A stretch of DNA of 52,165 nt from an uncultured candidate division Zixibacteria bacterium (GCA_937925655.1 CALAMC010000087.1:1-52165); one strand, 5' to 3'. Positions 34,328-44,459 are shown, numbered from the stretch's first letter. Notes: generated by a model not told the origin, from the letters alone. Numbers and translations are program-made.

Positions 34328-35331
34328 AATTCGATCACCCGTCCTCCCGATCGCAAGGAGTCATTGGCTTTCTCCAGGATTCGTACCACCCGGTACCCGG
34401 CGGCGCCGTCGGTCAACGGCTTTCGGTTTTCTTCGATGGCCGCCACGAACTCCTTCGCTATAAGATTCAGTGCTTCTGTCAAATCGATATGCGGCGCCGT
34501 CATGTCCCCGGTGCGATACTGAACCAGAATGTTATAAACCTCCTCCCTGCTGTCGACATAATCGACCCCTTTATCGTACACCTTGACCTTCTCCGACGGT
34601 TCCGTATCATCATAGACGATCATCTTTCGGGAGCCGCAGATAAGCGTCTTGCGGACTTTCACCGGTGCCAGCCAGTTGACATGAATATGGCCGATGATAT
34701 TATTATCGTACTGCACCGATATATAAGCCATATTCTCGATGGCTTCCTCGAAATGGGCCACCCCGGTGGCCGATACCGCCCGTGGCGGTAAATCCAGCAA
34801 ATGATCCATTATCGAGACGTCATGCGCAGCCAGATCCCAGATGACATTGACATCGTGCTGGAATAACCCCAGGTTCACCCGCACCGAATCGAAATAATAA
34901 ATATCACCCAGGTCGCCCTGGTCGATTATCTGCTTGATTTTGCGCACTGCCCCGGTGTATATGAACGTGTGATCCACCATCAGTGTCAGTTTCTTTCGTT
35001 CGGCCGTTTCGATCAACACCTCCGCTTGCTCCGACGTGGCCGTCATCGGTTTTTCCAACAGCACGTGCTTGCCATGTTCGAGCGCCTCCATGGCCAGCGG
35101 GAAATGGGTCGAAACCGGTGTCGCTATAATGACCGCATCAATTCTGTCGCTTTTGAGTATATCATCGCAATTATTCGTAAGTATTTCGATCCCGGGATAA
35201 AGCCTTGATATATACTCCAGCCGTTCCCCGCGAAGGTCCGACACCCCCCGCACCCGGACATCCGCCAGCGCGCCGAAATTCCGAATTAAATTCGGCCCCC
35301 AGTAACCACAGCCGATCACCCCGATATTCAT
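34324..35331 (-). CDS. Gfo/Idh/MocA-family sugar-nucleotide dehydrogenase (WlbA-like)
   Basis: This 335-residue oxidoreductase has an N-terminal NAD-binding Rossmann motif (GVIGCGYWGPN), the EKPM motif near residue 97, and the catalytic-region segment WDLAAHDVSIMDHLL. In the WlbA group the enzyme oxidises C3 of UDP-GlcNAc uronate, preparing it for transamination. Here it precedes the acetyltransferase by overlap, so the two probably act in one pathway. Substrate is inferred. Confidence 0.85.
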   Translation of the reverse strand: MNIGVIGCGYWGPNLIRNFGALADVRVRGVSDLRGERLEYISRLYPGIEILTNNCDDILKSDRIDAVIIATPVSTHFPLAMEALEHGKHVLLEKPMTATSEQAEVLIETAERKKLTLMVDHTFIYTGAVRKIKQIIDQGDLGDIYYFDSVRVNLGLFQHDVNVIWDLAAHDVSIMDHLLDLPPRAVSATGVAHFEEAIENMAYISVQYDNNIIGHIHVNWLAPVKVRKTLICGSRKMIVYDDTEPSEKVKVYDKGVDYVDSREEVYNILVQYRTGDMTAPHIDLTEALNLIAKEFVAAIEENRKPLTDGAAGYRVVRILEKANDSLRSGGRVIEL

Positions 35332-35342
35332 CGCCTATGCTC

Positions 35343-37589
35343 CTAAAAATAATACCTGTTCTTGTCCAGCCGCTTTACCTCGATTATTATATTATAGCGG
35401 CCGACCTGACGGCCAAACGCGTCGGACAGGTCCTCGCGCATCATTCGCGTTCCCGTTCTTTCGTCAATATAATATGAAATCACCGAATCGGAAGAAAGTT
35501 TATACTTCTGCCAGATTCTGGGATCACCCTTCTCCAGAAGCCTTTCCGCCGCCGAATAGCTCGTCCCCGGACCATACCAAAAACCGTCCGAGGTCGCCTG
35601 ATAAACGCCGTATAGGTCGATGTAACCGCCTTCTCCGGCCAGAGTATCACTGCCGGCCAGCTCCAGCCAGATATAACCGTCCCGATCCAGCATATAATTG
35701 AAAGCCATCGGGTCCATGCTGATAAACGACCAGGCGCGCATTTCCTCGCGCCGAATATCAAGCATCCGTTCAAAAACAGTGTAGGCAAACTTGGGATAAT
35801 AATAATCGGTTAACGGTTTCTCCCCGGCCGTGAAACCGACCTTTTCACCGTTCAGCGTAACATAAAACAGATTATTTTTATCTCTTATAGCCGTGATATC
35901 AAGCCCGATTCGAAACAGCTCGCCCGGCTCCAGCCGGACATCATCGGCAACATAAATTTTAACCCCCGCCTTCTTTTCCGGATGATCCAGCCTTATCTTC
36001 CACTCCGCCCAGCCGTCCACCGCCGATGCCGCCACCAGAAGCCCGCCCATTAAAATCAGCCCGGGCCAGACAATCAACTGGCGCGCCCGTTTCCCGTCAA
36101 AATCGTCTTTTATCAATCGATATAGCCCCCAAAGCGCACCGCCTAATAACCCCGCCTTGATTACAATGACTCCCAACGCCCCAGCCTTGCCGCCCCAAAG
36201 CGTCGCTCCCCACGATACCGGCAGGACGAAAGCCAGGACTAATCCCACCCCGACCATGATCGCATGTGACATCAACCTCCTGTCTTTATTCAATGCCACA
36301 TAATTTCGTAGAAATTCATATACACCGCATATCGCAACCGCCGCCGCCCCGATCACAAGCGGCATGGCATTAAGATTATAACGAGGCAAAGAATGAAAAA
36401 CTATGTGCACCACCGTATAATAAGCCGGAATAAGAAACAGGAATAATATCCCTCGTTTTCGCTCAATCAAACAATAGAATACCCCGAACAACCCTGTCAC
36501 GATAATTATGAAGTGCAATACCCGCGTGACATCCGGACCAATCACGAAGGATTCCTTGAAATCATTGTATGGCTTCTGCCAGAGGCGATTGAACTTTTTC
36601 CCGAGTAAATGGACATAACCAAACGGGTCGTCTTTAATCGTATATGACACCGGGTACGTCCAGAAATCCGGTTCCGTGTAGTCCAGATCATAACCCTCAT
36701 ACTTTATCGAAGAACTCGACCGAAAGTTGGCGTCGGAATACCGCGGGTCGCGAATCGATATCTCTCCGTAATACGACGTGCTGAAAGCCACCCAGAAAAC
36801 CAGTATCAACGCCAACGGCCCCGCCGCTTTCAAAAGTGCCGTCATTGCCTTTCTTAAATTCGCCCGCTCGTCGTATAAGAACCCCGCCAGAAACGGTACA
36901 AACAGAAGCGTCGCCGTCGGCTTATTCAAAGCCAGAAGACCAAGGCAGACACCACTCAAATAAATATGTATTGATTTTCGACCCTCGTAATATGCCAATA
37001 CCAGGTTAATTGTAAGCAATATTATAAGTGTCGTCAGTATGTCCGGCGTCAGGACGCCGCATTGAAGGATAAAAGGCAGGTATATAATATAAATCGCACC
37101 GGCCAGAAACGCCGCTTTGCGCCCGAATAACCGATACGCCGCCAGCATCAGAAGTATTATCGACAGCGAATCGATGACGCAGTTGATGACCCGGACGACT
37201 ACAAAGTCCGTCCCCACGTCGACCGCGAATATCGCCGCCAGCATGATTGGATACACCGGCCCTGACAAGAATATATATTCCTGTGCCTCCGCCATACTGG
37301 GCGGAGAATAGTACAACCATTCGATCCATTCGCCCCGGATATGTTTATGCATGGCCGTCAGAAATTCGGCCTTGTGCAACAGCGAATCCGCCTTGCGGTC
37401 ATTCTCCGGGTGACCGAACGTTCCGCCATTTTCGACATAATCGAGCAGTCCGACGGCGCACGAAGAATAAATCCGTGCGTCCCACATGACCGGCGGTTGA
37501 TCCTTGGCGAAAATGAATATCAGCCGGATAACGAGAGCAATAACGAAAAAGCCGAAAAGTACTTTTTTGAATGATACATTCGTCGGCAT
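35343..37589 (-). CDS. GT39/ArnT-like membrane glycosyltransferase
   Basis: This 748-residue polytopic protein has a first periplasmic loop with MWDARIYSS (D37), the acidic residue expected of GT-C enzymes, then about ten TM helices to residue 520. A C-terminal soluble domain rich in beta strands (IYVADDVRLEPGELFRIGLD, IWLELAGSDTL) is unusual in length. It probably transfers a sugar from a polyprenyl-phosphate donor to a glycan or protein in the periplasm. It sits centrally in the glycan operon. Confidence 0.78.
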   Translation of the reverse strand: MPTNVSFKKVLFGFFVIALVIRLIFIFAKDQPPVMWDARIYSSCAVGLLDYVENGGTFGHPENDRKADSLLHKAEFLTAMHKHIRGEWIEWLYYSPPSMAEAQEYIFLSGPVYPIMLAAIFAVDVGTDFVVVRVINCVIDSLSIILLMLAAYRLFGRKAAFLAGAIYIIYLPFILQCGVLTPDILTTLIILLTINLVLAYYEGRKSIHIYLSGVCLGLLALNKPTATLLFVPFLAGFLYDERANLRKAMTALLKAAGPLALILVFWVAFSTSYYGEISIRDPRYSDANFRSSSSIKYEGYDLDYTEPDFWTYPVSYTIKDDPFGYVHLLGKKFNRLWQKPYNDFKESFVIGPDVTRVLHFIIIVTGLFGVFYCLIERKRGILFLFLIPAYYTVVHIVFHSLPRYNLNAMPLVIGAAAVAICGVYEFLRNYVALNKDRRLMSHAIMVGVGLVLAFVLPVSWGATLWGGKAGALGVIVIKAGLLGGALWGLYRLIKDDFDGKRARQLIVWPGLILMGGLLVAASAVDGWAEWKIRLDHPEKKAGVKIYVADDVRLEPGELFRIGLDITAIRDKNNLFYVTLNGEKVGFTAGEKPLTDYYYPKFAYTVFERMLDIRREEMRAWSFISMDPMAFNYMLDRDGYIWLELAGSDTLAGEGGYIDLYGVYQATSDGFWYGPGTSYSAAERLLEKGDPRIWQKYKLSSDSVISYYIDERTGTRMMREDLSDAFGRQVGRYNIIIEVKRLDKNRYYF

Positions 37590-37602
37590 TGACTTATTTC
37601 AT

Positions 37603-38568
37603 TTAGGCCGAATGACGTTTGAGCGCGCGATACCAGTCTACCGTCCGTCGCAAACCCTCACGGAACGTCACCTGCGGTTGCCAGCGCAATCTCGTGCGGG
37701 CACGCTCGATATTGAGTACCCGGCGACGGATATTGTCTATATCGCGGCGGTCGATATGCTCCGGCTTTACCGACACCCCCATCAGCTCCGCCAGATGATT
37801 GACCAGCTCCAGTACGGTCGATTCCGATCCGGACCCGATATTGAAAACCATTCCTTCGCTGCGCGGCGACAACAACGCCGATAGCGTCCCGTCCACGGCG
37901 TCATCGACATACGTGAAATCCCGCGTCTGCTGGCCGTCGCCGTGTACCGACGGCGCCCGACCCTCATCGATGGCCGCGATGAATTTGGAAATGACCCCGC
38001 AGTACGGATTCGCCGGGTTTTGCTTGGGACCATAGATATTGGAATAACGAACTACCCCGGCCGGCACAAAAAACGTCTCATAAAAAGCGTAGCAGTAATT
38101 TTCTCCGGCCAGCTTGGACACCGAATACGGCGAAAAGGTCACCGGGGCCTCATCCTCCGGGATCGGCAATAGACGGGGATTGCCGTACACCGAGGCCGAC
38201 GATGAATATACTATTCTCTGCGGTTTGGTTTCGCGCGCCGCCATTAGTATATTTAAAGTCCCGCCTATATTAACCCGGTAATCCTCCATCGGATTCCTGG
38301 TCGAAATAATAATATTGCGTGCCGCCAGATGACAGACAAAGTTTGAGCGGGCCATAAGGTCCCGGACCAGTTCGTAATCGCACACCGAACCTTCGACGAA
38401 TTCATAAGGAATATCCGGTTCGATATTGGTGCGACTGCCGGTAAACAAATCGTCAAGAACGATGACCTTTCCCCCCGTACGGACAATGCGCTCCACCACG
38501 TTAGAGCCGATGAATCCGGCCCCGCCCGTCACCAGTACCGTCTTGCCGGTAAAATCTATCTTAATCAT
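37603..38568 (-). CDS. NAD-dependent sugar-nucleotide epimerase/dehydratase
   Basis: This 321-residue extended SDR enzyme has GGAGFIG (residues 15-21), the catalytic YSVSK (Y148, K152) and an SSSASVYG strand. The nearest functional groups are UDP-glucose 4-epimerase and related UDP-sugar epimerases; exact substrate cannot be read. Two nucleotides separate it from the downstream stop of the GT2 gene, so it is in the same operon. Confidence 0.88.
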   Translation of the reverse strand: MIKIDFTGKTVLVTGGAGFIGSNVVERIVRTGGKVIVLDDLFTGSRTNIEPDIPYEFVEGSVCDYELVRDLMARSNFVCHLAARNIIISTRNPMEDYRVNIGGTLNILMAARETKPQRIVYSSSASVYGNPRLLPIPEDEAPVTFSPYSVSKLAGENYCYAFYETFFVPAGVVRYSNIYGPKQNPANPYCGVISKFIAAIDEGRAPSVHGDGQQTRDFTYVDDAVDGTLSALLSPRSEGMVFNIGSGSESTVLELVNHLAELMGVSVKPEHIDRRDIDNIRRRVLNIERARTRLRWQPQVTFREGLRRTVDWYRALKRHSA

Positions 38569-38570
38569 TT

Positions 38571-39296
38571 CTACTTCCTTATTCTAAGCGCCAGATATAC
38601 CAGCGGCCGGGCCAGTCGCCACCAGTCGCGAATGGGACGCATCTTTGTGTATTCACCCGGTCTCTGATGATAATATATCGTTATCGGGACTTCTTTCATC
38701 CTGATGGTTTCGCTCTTTATTGCCTTGTATAATATATAGGGTTCAAGCTCATACCTGTCAAGCCACGACTGATCGAGCTCGATTCCCCCGTCTTCGAATA
38801 TCGACAGACGGAAAGCCCGGAAACCGTTGGTGGCGTCGGTTACCCGCCGCCTGACCAGAATCGAAAAGAACAGCGAATACAGCCGCGTCGTTATCATGCG
38901 GAAGGGCCGGTCGTTGACCACCCGCCCCCCTTCAAGGCGCCGCGAACCCTGAATAAAATCAAAATCCCCCGCCACTATCGGTCCGATCACCCGCTCTATC
39001 TCGGCCGGTTCGTGCTGGTCATCTCCGCTAAGTATGGCGCAAATCTCGAATTTGTTCTCAAGGCCATATTTTATGCCGCTTCGAATCCCCGCCCCGACAC
39101 CCCGGTTGACTTCATGGCGGATTACTTTTGCCCCGGACGCCGCCGCCTCATCCGATGTTCCATCGGTGGAGCAGTCATCGACCACGACGATTTCGTCGAC
39201 GACTTTTTCCCGTTTGACCTTTTCCACCACCCGGCCGATTTTGCCGGCTTCATTGAATGCCGGGAGAATAACCAGAACCCTTCCGTCACTGGCCAT
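38571..39296 (-). CDS. GT2 polyprenyl-phosphate sugar synthase
   Basis: This 241-residue GT2 enzyme is DPM-synthase-like with a full set of motifs: LPAFNEAGKI, IVVVDDCSTDGT, and the catalytic acidic motif SGDDQHEP (91-97). QGSRRLEGG and GFRAFRLSIF follow, and a WWRLARPLVYLALRIRK tail. It would make polyprenyl-phosphate-linked sugar, the donor for the GT-C enzymes of this cluster. It is a paralogue of the GT2 at 32932. Its start overlaps the flippase-like gene by 11 nt. Confidence 0.87.
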   Translation of the reverse strand: MASDGRVLVILPAFNEAGKIGRVVEKVKREKVVDEIVVVDDCSTDGTSDEAAASGAKVIRHEVNRGVGAGIRSGIKYGLENKFEICAILSGDDQHEPAEIERVIGPIVAGDFDFIQGSRRLEGGRVVNDRPFRMITTRLYSLFFSILVRRRVTDATNGFRAFRLSIFEDGGIELDQSWLDRYELEPYILYKAIKSETIRMKEVPITIYYHQRPGEYTKMRPIRDWWRLARPLVYLALRIRK

Positions 39297-40308
39297 GAGG
39301 CTCGTCCTTCAACGCTTCCTGTTCGAGCTGTTTCAAAGACAGATGTTCTTTTTTCAAATAATAAAAACCCATGAGCGTCACCGGGATAAATTGCGCGGCA
39401 TGAAGCACTATCGCGCACGACAGCGCGCTTTCATAATCGATGCCGAAAAACTTAAGCGTCCAGATAACCCCGTAATGATACACGCCGACAAAGCCCGGCG
39501 ACGACGGTATCAAAATCGATATGGATACGACCACCAGCAATACATAGGACGCGTAAACCGGCAGGTGAAATCCGAATGCATAAAATACGAAAATATTCGA
39601 TATCCCCATGAACAACCAGAGAAATATGGTGTGACCGCTGACCCAGGCCGTGTGCCGCCAGTCTTTCAAAAAGAGCAGACCCTTGCTGAATTTAATGACC
39701 GTATTGGAAATTATATCGGTGACCCTCTTGGGCAAAAAGAATAAATATCGGGTCAACAGCCGGCTGGAGCCTTCCGGCCTTAAAACTATCCCCACCGCCA
39801 GAATAAGGCCAATCATGGCAATCGCCAGCGACAGAAAGGCCCCGAATTGGAAACGATTATCGACCGGCAGCGGAACAATTAAAAGCACTACCGACAATAT
39901 CCCCAGAAGCGCCAATAGATCGAAAACCATGCGTTCGACAAAAATGGTCGCCAGCGACGCCGATTTCGTCACTCCCGGAACCTGTTTTGACAATGAATAC
40001 GCACGGACAAACTCGCCCAGACGTAAGGGCAAAACATTGTTGGCCATGAACCCGATGCACGTGGCCGCCAGAAGTTTTTTATATGACACATTGGTAATCG
40101 GTATCAGCATGTATTTCCACCGCTCGGCCCTCTGAAACATGGCGAACACGACGAAAAAAATGTTTGGAAGAATCCAGATGTAATTGGCGCGCTTCAGGGC
40201 CGCCCCCAGTTCCCGGAAATCGACCCTGTAAAATATGATAGCGACCAAAACCACCGAAATGGCTATTCCCGTCATCACCGTTAATGTTTTTCTTCTGACC
40301 GGTTGCAC
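39286..40308 (-). CDS. AglD/UPF0104 (LPG synthase TM-like) membrane protein
   Basis: This 340-residue protein has about eight TM helices and the family signatures RAERWKYML, GFMANNVLPLRLGEFVRAYSLS and ERMVFDLLALLGILSV, plus SPGFVGVYHYG near the C-terminus. Members include archaeal AglD partner proteins and the transmembrane part of lysyl-phosphatidylglycerol synthase; some are proposed lipid-linked sugar flippases. The link to GT2 genes here supports lipid-sugar handling. Confidence 0.82.
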   Translation of the reverse strand: MQPVRRKTLTVMTGIAISVVLVAIIFYRVDFRELGAALKRANYIWILPNIFFVVFAMFQRAERWKYMLIPITNVSYKKLLAATCIGFMANNVLPLRLGEFVRAYSLSKQVPGVTKSASLATIFVERMVFDLLALLGILSVVLLIVPLPVDNRFQFGAFLSLAIAMIGLILAVGIVLRPEGSSRLLTRYLFFLPKRVTDIISNTVIKFSKGLLFLKDWRHTAWVSGHTIFLWLFMGISNIFVFYAFGFHLPVYASYVLLVVVSISILIPSSPGFVGVYHYGVIWTLKFFGIDYESALSCAIVLHAAQFIPVTLMGFYYLKKEHLSLKQLEQEALKDEPHGQ

Positions 40309-41421
40309 TCATGCACCTTTCACTATCGATTTCATAAGTATTTCTAAATCCTCCGCCGAACTGTCCCAGCTGAATTTGCGCGACCATTCCAATCCGCCTT
40401 TTTCCAGCCGCGCCCGGGTTTCACTATCCGTCAGAAGTTTAACAATCTTCGAGGCCAGATCATCGATGTCACCGTATCGATATAAGTACCCGGTCTCGTT
40501 ATCGATTACCGAATCCCGCAAACCCGGCGAATCGGCCGCGATCACGGCCGTTCCGCAGGCATTGGCTTCGATATTGGTTAATCCCCAGCCCTCCTTTACC
40601 GACGGGTGCACCGCCATATGGCTTCGCCGCAACACCTCGACCTTGGTGTTGCGGTCAACGTAGCCCAAAAATTCAACCCGTTCACCGAGCCCCAGCTTCA
40701 CCGACAGCTTTTTTAGATTATCGAGATAATCGCCGCCGCCCATTATTTTCAGGCGCGCCTCCGGAATAACCTCCAGAACCTTTGCATATGCCCGTATTAC
40801 ATGATCGACCGATTTGTACTTCTTGATCCGGCCCAGATACAATATCGTCGGCTTGTCATACTTTTCCACCTTGGGGTCGAAATTATATACCGTTTCGTCC
40901 ACACCGTTATAAACGATCGAAATGTCCTGCGGTGGAACCCCGTGCGAGGCGATATCGCGCGCCGTCGATTGCGATACCGTATTGAACTTAACCCCCCTGT
41001 AAATGGAAAACAGCGGCAGTTCACACAGATAAACGTATGACGCCGCGACAAAATTGGTTTCCCGAAAAATCGACTCCGAAAACAGGTGCGGAATATGCAC
41101 CAGCGTCGGTATTTTAACGTACAACGGGGAGTAGAACGGAATCTTGTTTATATCCTCGAACAATATATCGAATCCGCCGCTTTTCACCAGGCGCCTTAAG
41201 TGAAAGGGCGCCACCATATTGAAATTATAACGCGACCCCCGACGAATCATGTGTATCCCGCGAATCGCTTCCTCCGAAGCGCCGTTTTTATACCCGGAAC
41301 AGAGCAGCGTCGCCTCATGGCCGCGCGCCACCAGTCGGCTCAACAGCTCCTCCAAATGCACTTCCGCCCCGCCCGCCTGCGGGTTGGAACGGTCTTGCCA
41401 ATTGAGCGCCAGAATCCTCAA
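40309..41421 (-). CDS. GT4 family glycosyltransferase
   Basis: This 370-residue GT-B enzyme has RSNPQAGGAEVHLEELLSRL at the N-terminus and the GT4 C-terminal domain (PTILYLGRIKKYKSVDHVI, HPSVKEGWGLTNIEANACGTAVIA with the E-x7-E pair). It acts in the cytoplasm on a nucleotide-sugar donor. It overlaps the DUF2723 gene by 4 nt. Confidence 0.9.
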   Translation of the reverse strand: MRILALNWQDRSNPQAGGAEVHLEELLSRLVARGHEATLLCSGYKNGASEEAIRGIHMIRRGSRYNFNMVAPFHLRRLVKSGGFDILFEDINKIPFYSPLYVKIPTLVHIPHLFSESIFRETNFVAASYVYLCELPLFSIYRGVKFNTVSQSTARDIASHGVPPQDISIVYNGVDETVYNFDPKVEKYDKPTILYLGRIKKYKSVDHVIRAYAKVLEVIPEARLKIMGGGDYLDNLKKLSVKLGLGERVEFLGYVDRNTKVEVLRRSHMAVHPSVKEGWGLTNIEANACGTAVIAADSPGLRDSVIDNETGYLYRYGDIDDLASKIVKLLTDSETRARLEKGGLEWSRKFSWDSSAEDLEILMKSIVKGA

Positions 41422-44400
41422 GGCGTCACCCCCGGCGCCGTCCGATCGATATTCTTAAGCTGGTCGAGCTGTTTTGCCACCTGCCGGGATTCCGAATCTT
41501 CCGGATGGCGCTTCAGCCAGTCCGTCAGCAATCGTTCCAGTTTGTCGAACTGCGCGTCCTGATAATATAAATTCATCAGCAGACGATAAGCGTCGGAATA
41601 ATCCGGCCATGTCATCAACACCTGCTCCAGTACTCCCTTGGCTTCTTCATACCGATTGAAATACCGCGCCGTCACGGCATAGTTGAAATATAATTCCTTT
41701 TTGCGGTCGGTCCGCGCCCGGCCGATAAACACATCGAGCGTGTCGGGCTTTCCCATTTCGGCGAAAACCTGCGTCAGATAGGCATACAAATCAAACGACA
41801 GCGGAACCGTGTTGATCCCCTGCTCCATGATTTTTATGCATCCTTCGAAATCCCCGGCCCTCTTAAGCGAATCGGCCAGGAGTATAAAACCCTGGGCGTA
41901 ATTATCCAGCAGACGCACCGTGCTCTCATTCTGATATATCGTCGAATCGTTGACCCCCCGATAATTGAACTCCTCGAGAAACAGCCGCCTGGTTACTTCG
42001 AAATTGATGTCCGGTTCTTTTTCGTCCGGAACGAGAGTGAAGGCCATCCCTTCCAGCGTCAAATTGCTGTCGAGAGTTCGGCCCTGATACCGGCGACTTT
42101 CCGGAGGCACCGTGAAAGTCATCTGAATCGGATGGCGCCAGCGATTGGTCCGAATCACATTTTCCACCAGCTGATCCTGAATTCTGAAAACCGTCCCGCT
42201 CGAAGTAACGATGCTTCGCAACCGGTCGATTTCATCGTCGCTCCACGATATGGGAACACTATCCCGGTCCCGCAATTGCTCGATATACCACGGTGTATTG
42301 CCCAGCGAAAGATTGATCACCCGTACGTCCCGGCGTATACCATACACTTCCTGCAGACACCAGACGGGGAAAGTATCGTTGTCCCCGTTGGTTATCAATA
42401 TGGCGCCGGGACGACACGATTTCAGATAATTTTCTGAATAATCATAGGCCATGTAATTCCGCGAACGGTCGTTGTAAAAATAATTCGTACCAAGCGGAAA
42501 TACCGGCATCAGCACCAAAAGCGATGAAACCGCCAATCCGATATCGCCCGCCCTTCGACCCAGAGCCCGCAAGGCTTCGCGGATAATATCCATTACCCCG
42601 GCGATACCCAGTCCGATCGCCAGGCCGAAAAACATGAATCCGGGCGTGAAAAAGTAGTCACGGTCGCGGACTTCCAGATAGTCCATGGCATAAATCTTGT
42701 TCTCGCGAGTCCCGTCGGCGAAATTCATGTACAACACCAACCCCACCGTGCACAGCAGTATGATGACAAAAAAAGGAAGCCCCAAATGAGGCCTTCGCCG
42801 AATCGCCTCCCAAATCCCGATTAATCCCAAAAGTAGCGGGATAAAGAATTTCCGGCCGCTTAAACCGTACTGCTCGGTAAAAAACCCCCAGAAGCCCATG
42901 CGCCGATGTGTCCCGAACTGGTTTTGCCATTCCCCCCGACGGGTAAACATCTTCTCGGTCATGCTGACATGGCCGTACTGCTTGCGTTCCAGATAATTGA
43001 CAAACTGCGCAAACGATTTCGAGGGATTGTTCAGATTTATGGCCGGATTATGGGCCGACCGGATCGGGATATACACGTGCACCGACCACGCGACCGCCGC
43101 CAGGACTATTATCCCCAATCCGAGCTTCCAGTTGCCGTCTTTTAGCAAAATCCCCAGAACCGCCAGAACCACGCCGCCGATTGCCAGTCCCCAAACAAAC
43201 TGCCAGAAACCCAGAATGATCATGGAAACGGAAACCGCTCCAATCAAGGCGCTTAAGTTAATTTGCCGCCAGACCAGAAGCCCGACTCCCGCGGCAATAA
43301 CGCCGGATAGATAAACGAAAGCATGGTACCCCTGAAAAGCCGAACCGATAGCGTTGAATGCCGCCGGGGCCACCGCATAAATCCCGATAGTCAGCCATAT
43401 CTCGGCGTCTTGGGCCATTCTATTCTTGAAATACCGGCATCCCGAATAAATCGCCCAGGCCAGAAGCATTAGCAGACCGATCTGATTTAAAGGTAAATTC
43501 ACCGGTAACGCCCAGGACCGGCCCGCGGCAACATTGACCAGATATAAGATAAACGGCAATATCGATACACCGAATAATACCAGCGTTATAACCGTCGCCC
43601 GATGAAACTTCCCCAAATACAGGACGTGAAATAGAAACAAGACGCCGATAATCAAGGACGGCAGATAAACGGGAAGTTCTCCGGGGCGGGCTGATAACAA
43701 TATGATTAAAAACAATTCCGCGATAAAAAACATCGCTACCAGCAACCACTGTCGGATACCCGCGCTGTTTTTAAATATAAAATAAAAAGCCAGCACCGGC
43801 ACAACCACGTACGACGTCAAATGCACTCCGACACTCAATATCGCCACATAAAATGCCCCCAGTATCAATCGCTGACCGGTCGTACTCCCGCGGTTATCAA
43901 GGTAACGTAAAACCAGCCAATATACGGCCAGCATGAGCATCATCGACATGGCATAAACTTCAGCCTCGACCCCGTTGCTCCAGTTGGTATTGGAAAAGGC
44001 CATGAAAAGCGAACCGGTAATGCCGCCGGTATATATAATAATTCGATTCTGCCATGCCTTATGATCCACGAACCATGACCGTAACAGCCTGACCGCAATC
44101 AAATACCCGAACATGGCGGCCAGCGCGGAAAATGCTACCGAGACGAGATTGACCCGGACCGAAATATCCGCCGCCAGCGGTAACCAGGCAAAGATCCGGC
44201 TAATCAATATATACAGCGGGTTACCCGGCGGATGTGCCACTCCGAGTATATGAGCACAAGTGATAAATTCGCCGCAATCCCAGAACGAAACGGTCGGCGA
44301 CTTGGTCAAATAATAAATGACAAATGTGAACAACAAAACGACCGTGGCGATCGCGGAATTTAATAAATCGAACTTATATTGGCGGTCCTGTCTATCTTGA

Positions 44401-44447
44401 GTCGAATCGTTCATAATTAAACGCTGGCCTTCTAAGCCATCATACAT
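41418..44447 (-). CDS. DUF2723 (TMEM260-like) membrane O-glycosyltransferase candidate with C-terminal TPR domain
   Basis: This 1009-residue protein has about 16 TM helices. Near residue 50 it carries the family motif FWDCGEFITCAHILGVAHPPGNP (in pieces: D57, E60, HPPGNP 72-77), matching DUF2723. The human family member TMEM260 is a protein O-mannosyltransferase. From about residue 640 there is a soluble domain, then TPR-like repeats (FEGCIKIMEQGINTVP, YEEAKGVLEQVLMTWP, FDKLERLLTDWLKRHP). It may glycosylate exported proteins using polyprenyl-phosphate donors made by the adjacent GT2 enzymes; this is inference. The start at 44447 lies just after a promoter; the ATG at 44414 is the alternative. 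It is first in the operon. Confidence 0.82.
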   Translation of the reverse strand: MYDGLEGQRLIMNDSTQDRQDRQYKFDLLNSAIATVVLLFTFVIYYLTKSPTVSFWDCGEFITCAHILGVAHPPGNPLYILISRIFAWLPLAADISVRVNLVSVAFSALAAMFGYLIAVRLLRSWFVDHKAWQNRIIIYTGGITGSLFMAFSNTNWSNGVEAEVYAMSMMLMLAVYWLVLRYLDNRGSTTGQRLILGAFYVAILSVGVHLTSYVVVPVLAFYFIFKNSAGIRQWLLVAMFFIAELFLIILLSARPGELPVYLPSLIIGVLFLFHVLYLGKFHRATVITLVLFGVSILPFILYLVNVAAGRSWALPVNLPLNQIGLLMLLAWAIYSGCRYFKNRMAQDAEIWLTIGIYAVAPAAFNAIGSAFQGYHAFVYLSGVIAAGVGLLVWRQINLSALIGAVSVSMIILGFWQFVWGLAIGGVVLAVLGILLKDGNWKLGLGIIVLAAVAWSVHVYIPIRSAHNPAINLNNPSKSFAQFVNYLERKQYGHVSMTEKMFTRRGEWQNQFGTHRRMGFWGFFTEQYGLSGRKFFIPLLLGLIGIWEAIRRRPHLGLPFFVIILLCTVGLVLYMNFADGTRENKIYAMDYLEVRDRDYFFTPGFMFFGLAIGLGIAGVMDIIREALRALGRRAGDIGLAVSSLLVLMPVFPLGTNYFYNDRSRNYMAYDYSENYLKSCRPGAILITNGDNDTFPVWCLQEVYGIRRDVRVINLSLGNTPWYIEQLRDRDSVPISWSDDEIDRLRSIVTSSGTVFRIQDQLVENVIRTNRWRHPIQMTFTVPPESRRYQGRTLDSNLTLEGMAFTLVPDEKEPDINFEVTRRLFLEEFNYRGVNDSTIYQNESTVRLLDNYAQGFILLADSLKRAGDFEGCIKIMEQGINTVPLSFDLYAYLTQVFAEMGKPDTLDVFIGRARTDRKKELYFNYAVTARYFNRYEEAKGVLEQVLMTWPDYSDAYRLLMNLYYQDAQFDKLERLLTDWLKRHPEDSESRQVAKQLDQLKNIDRTAPGVTP

Positions 44448-44459
44448 CCAAGACTTGCC

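Noticed and set aside
39034..39744. 236-codon open frame on the plus strand opposite the GT2 and AglD-like genes
   Set aside because: The minus-strand proteins have strong family motifs; the plus frame is a shadow spanning two genes.
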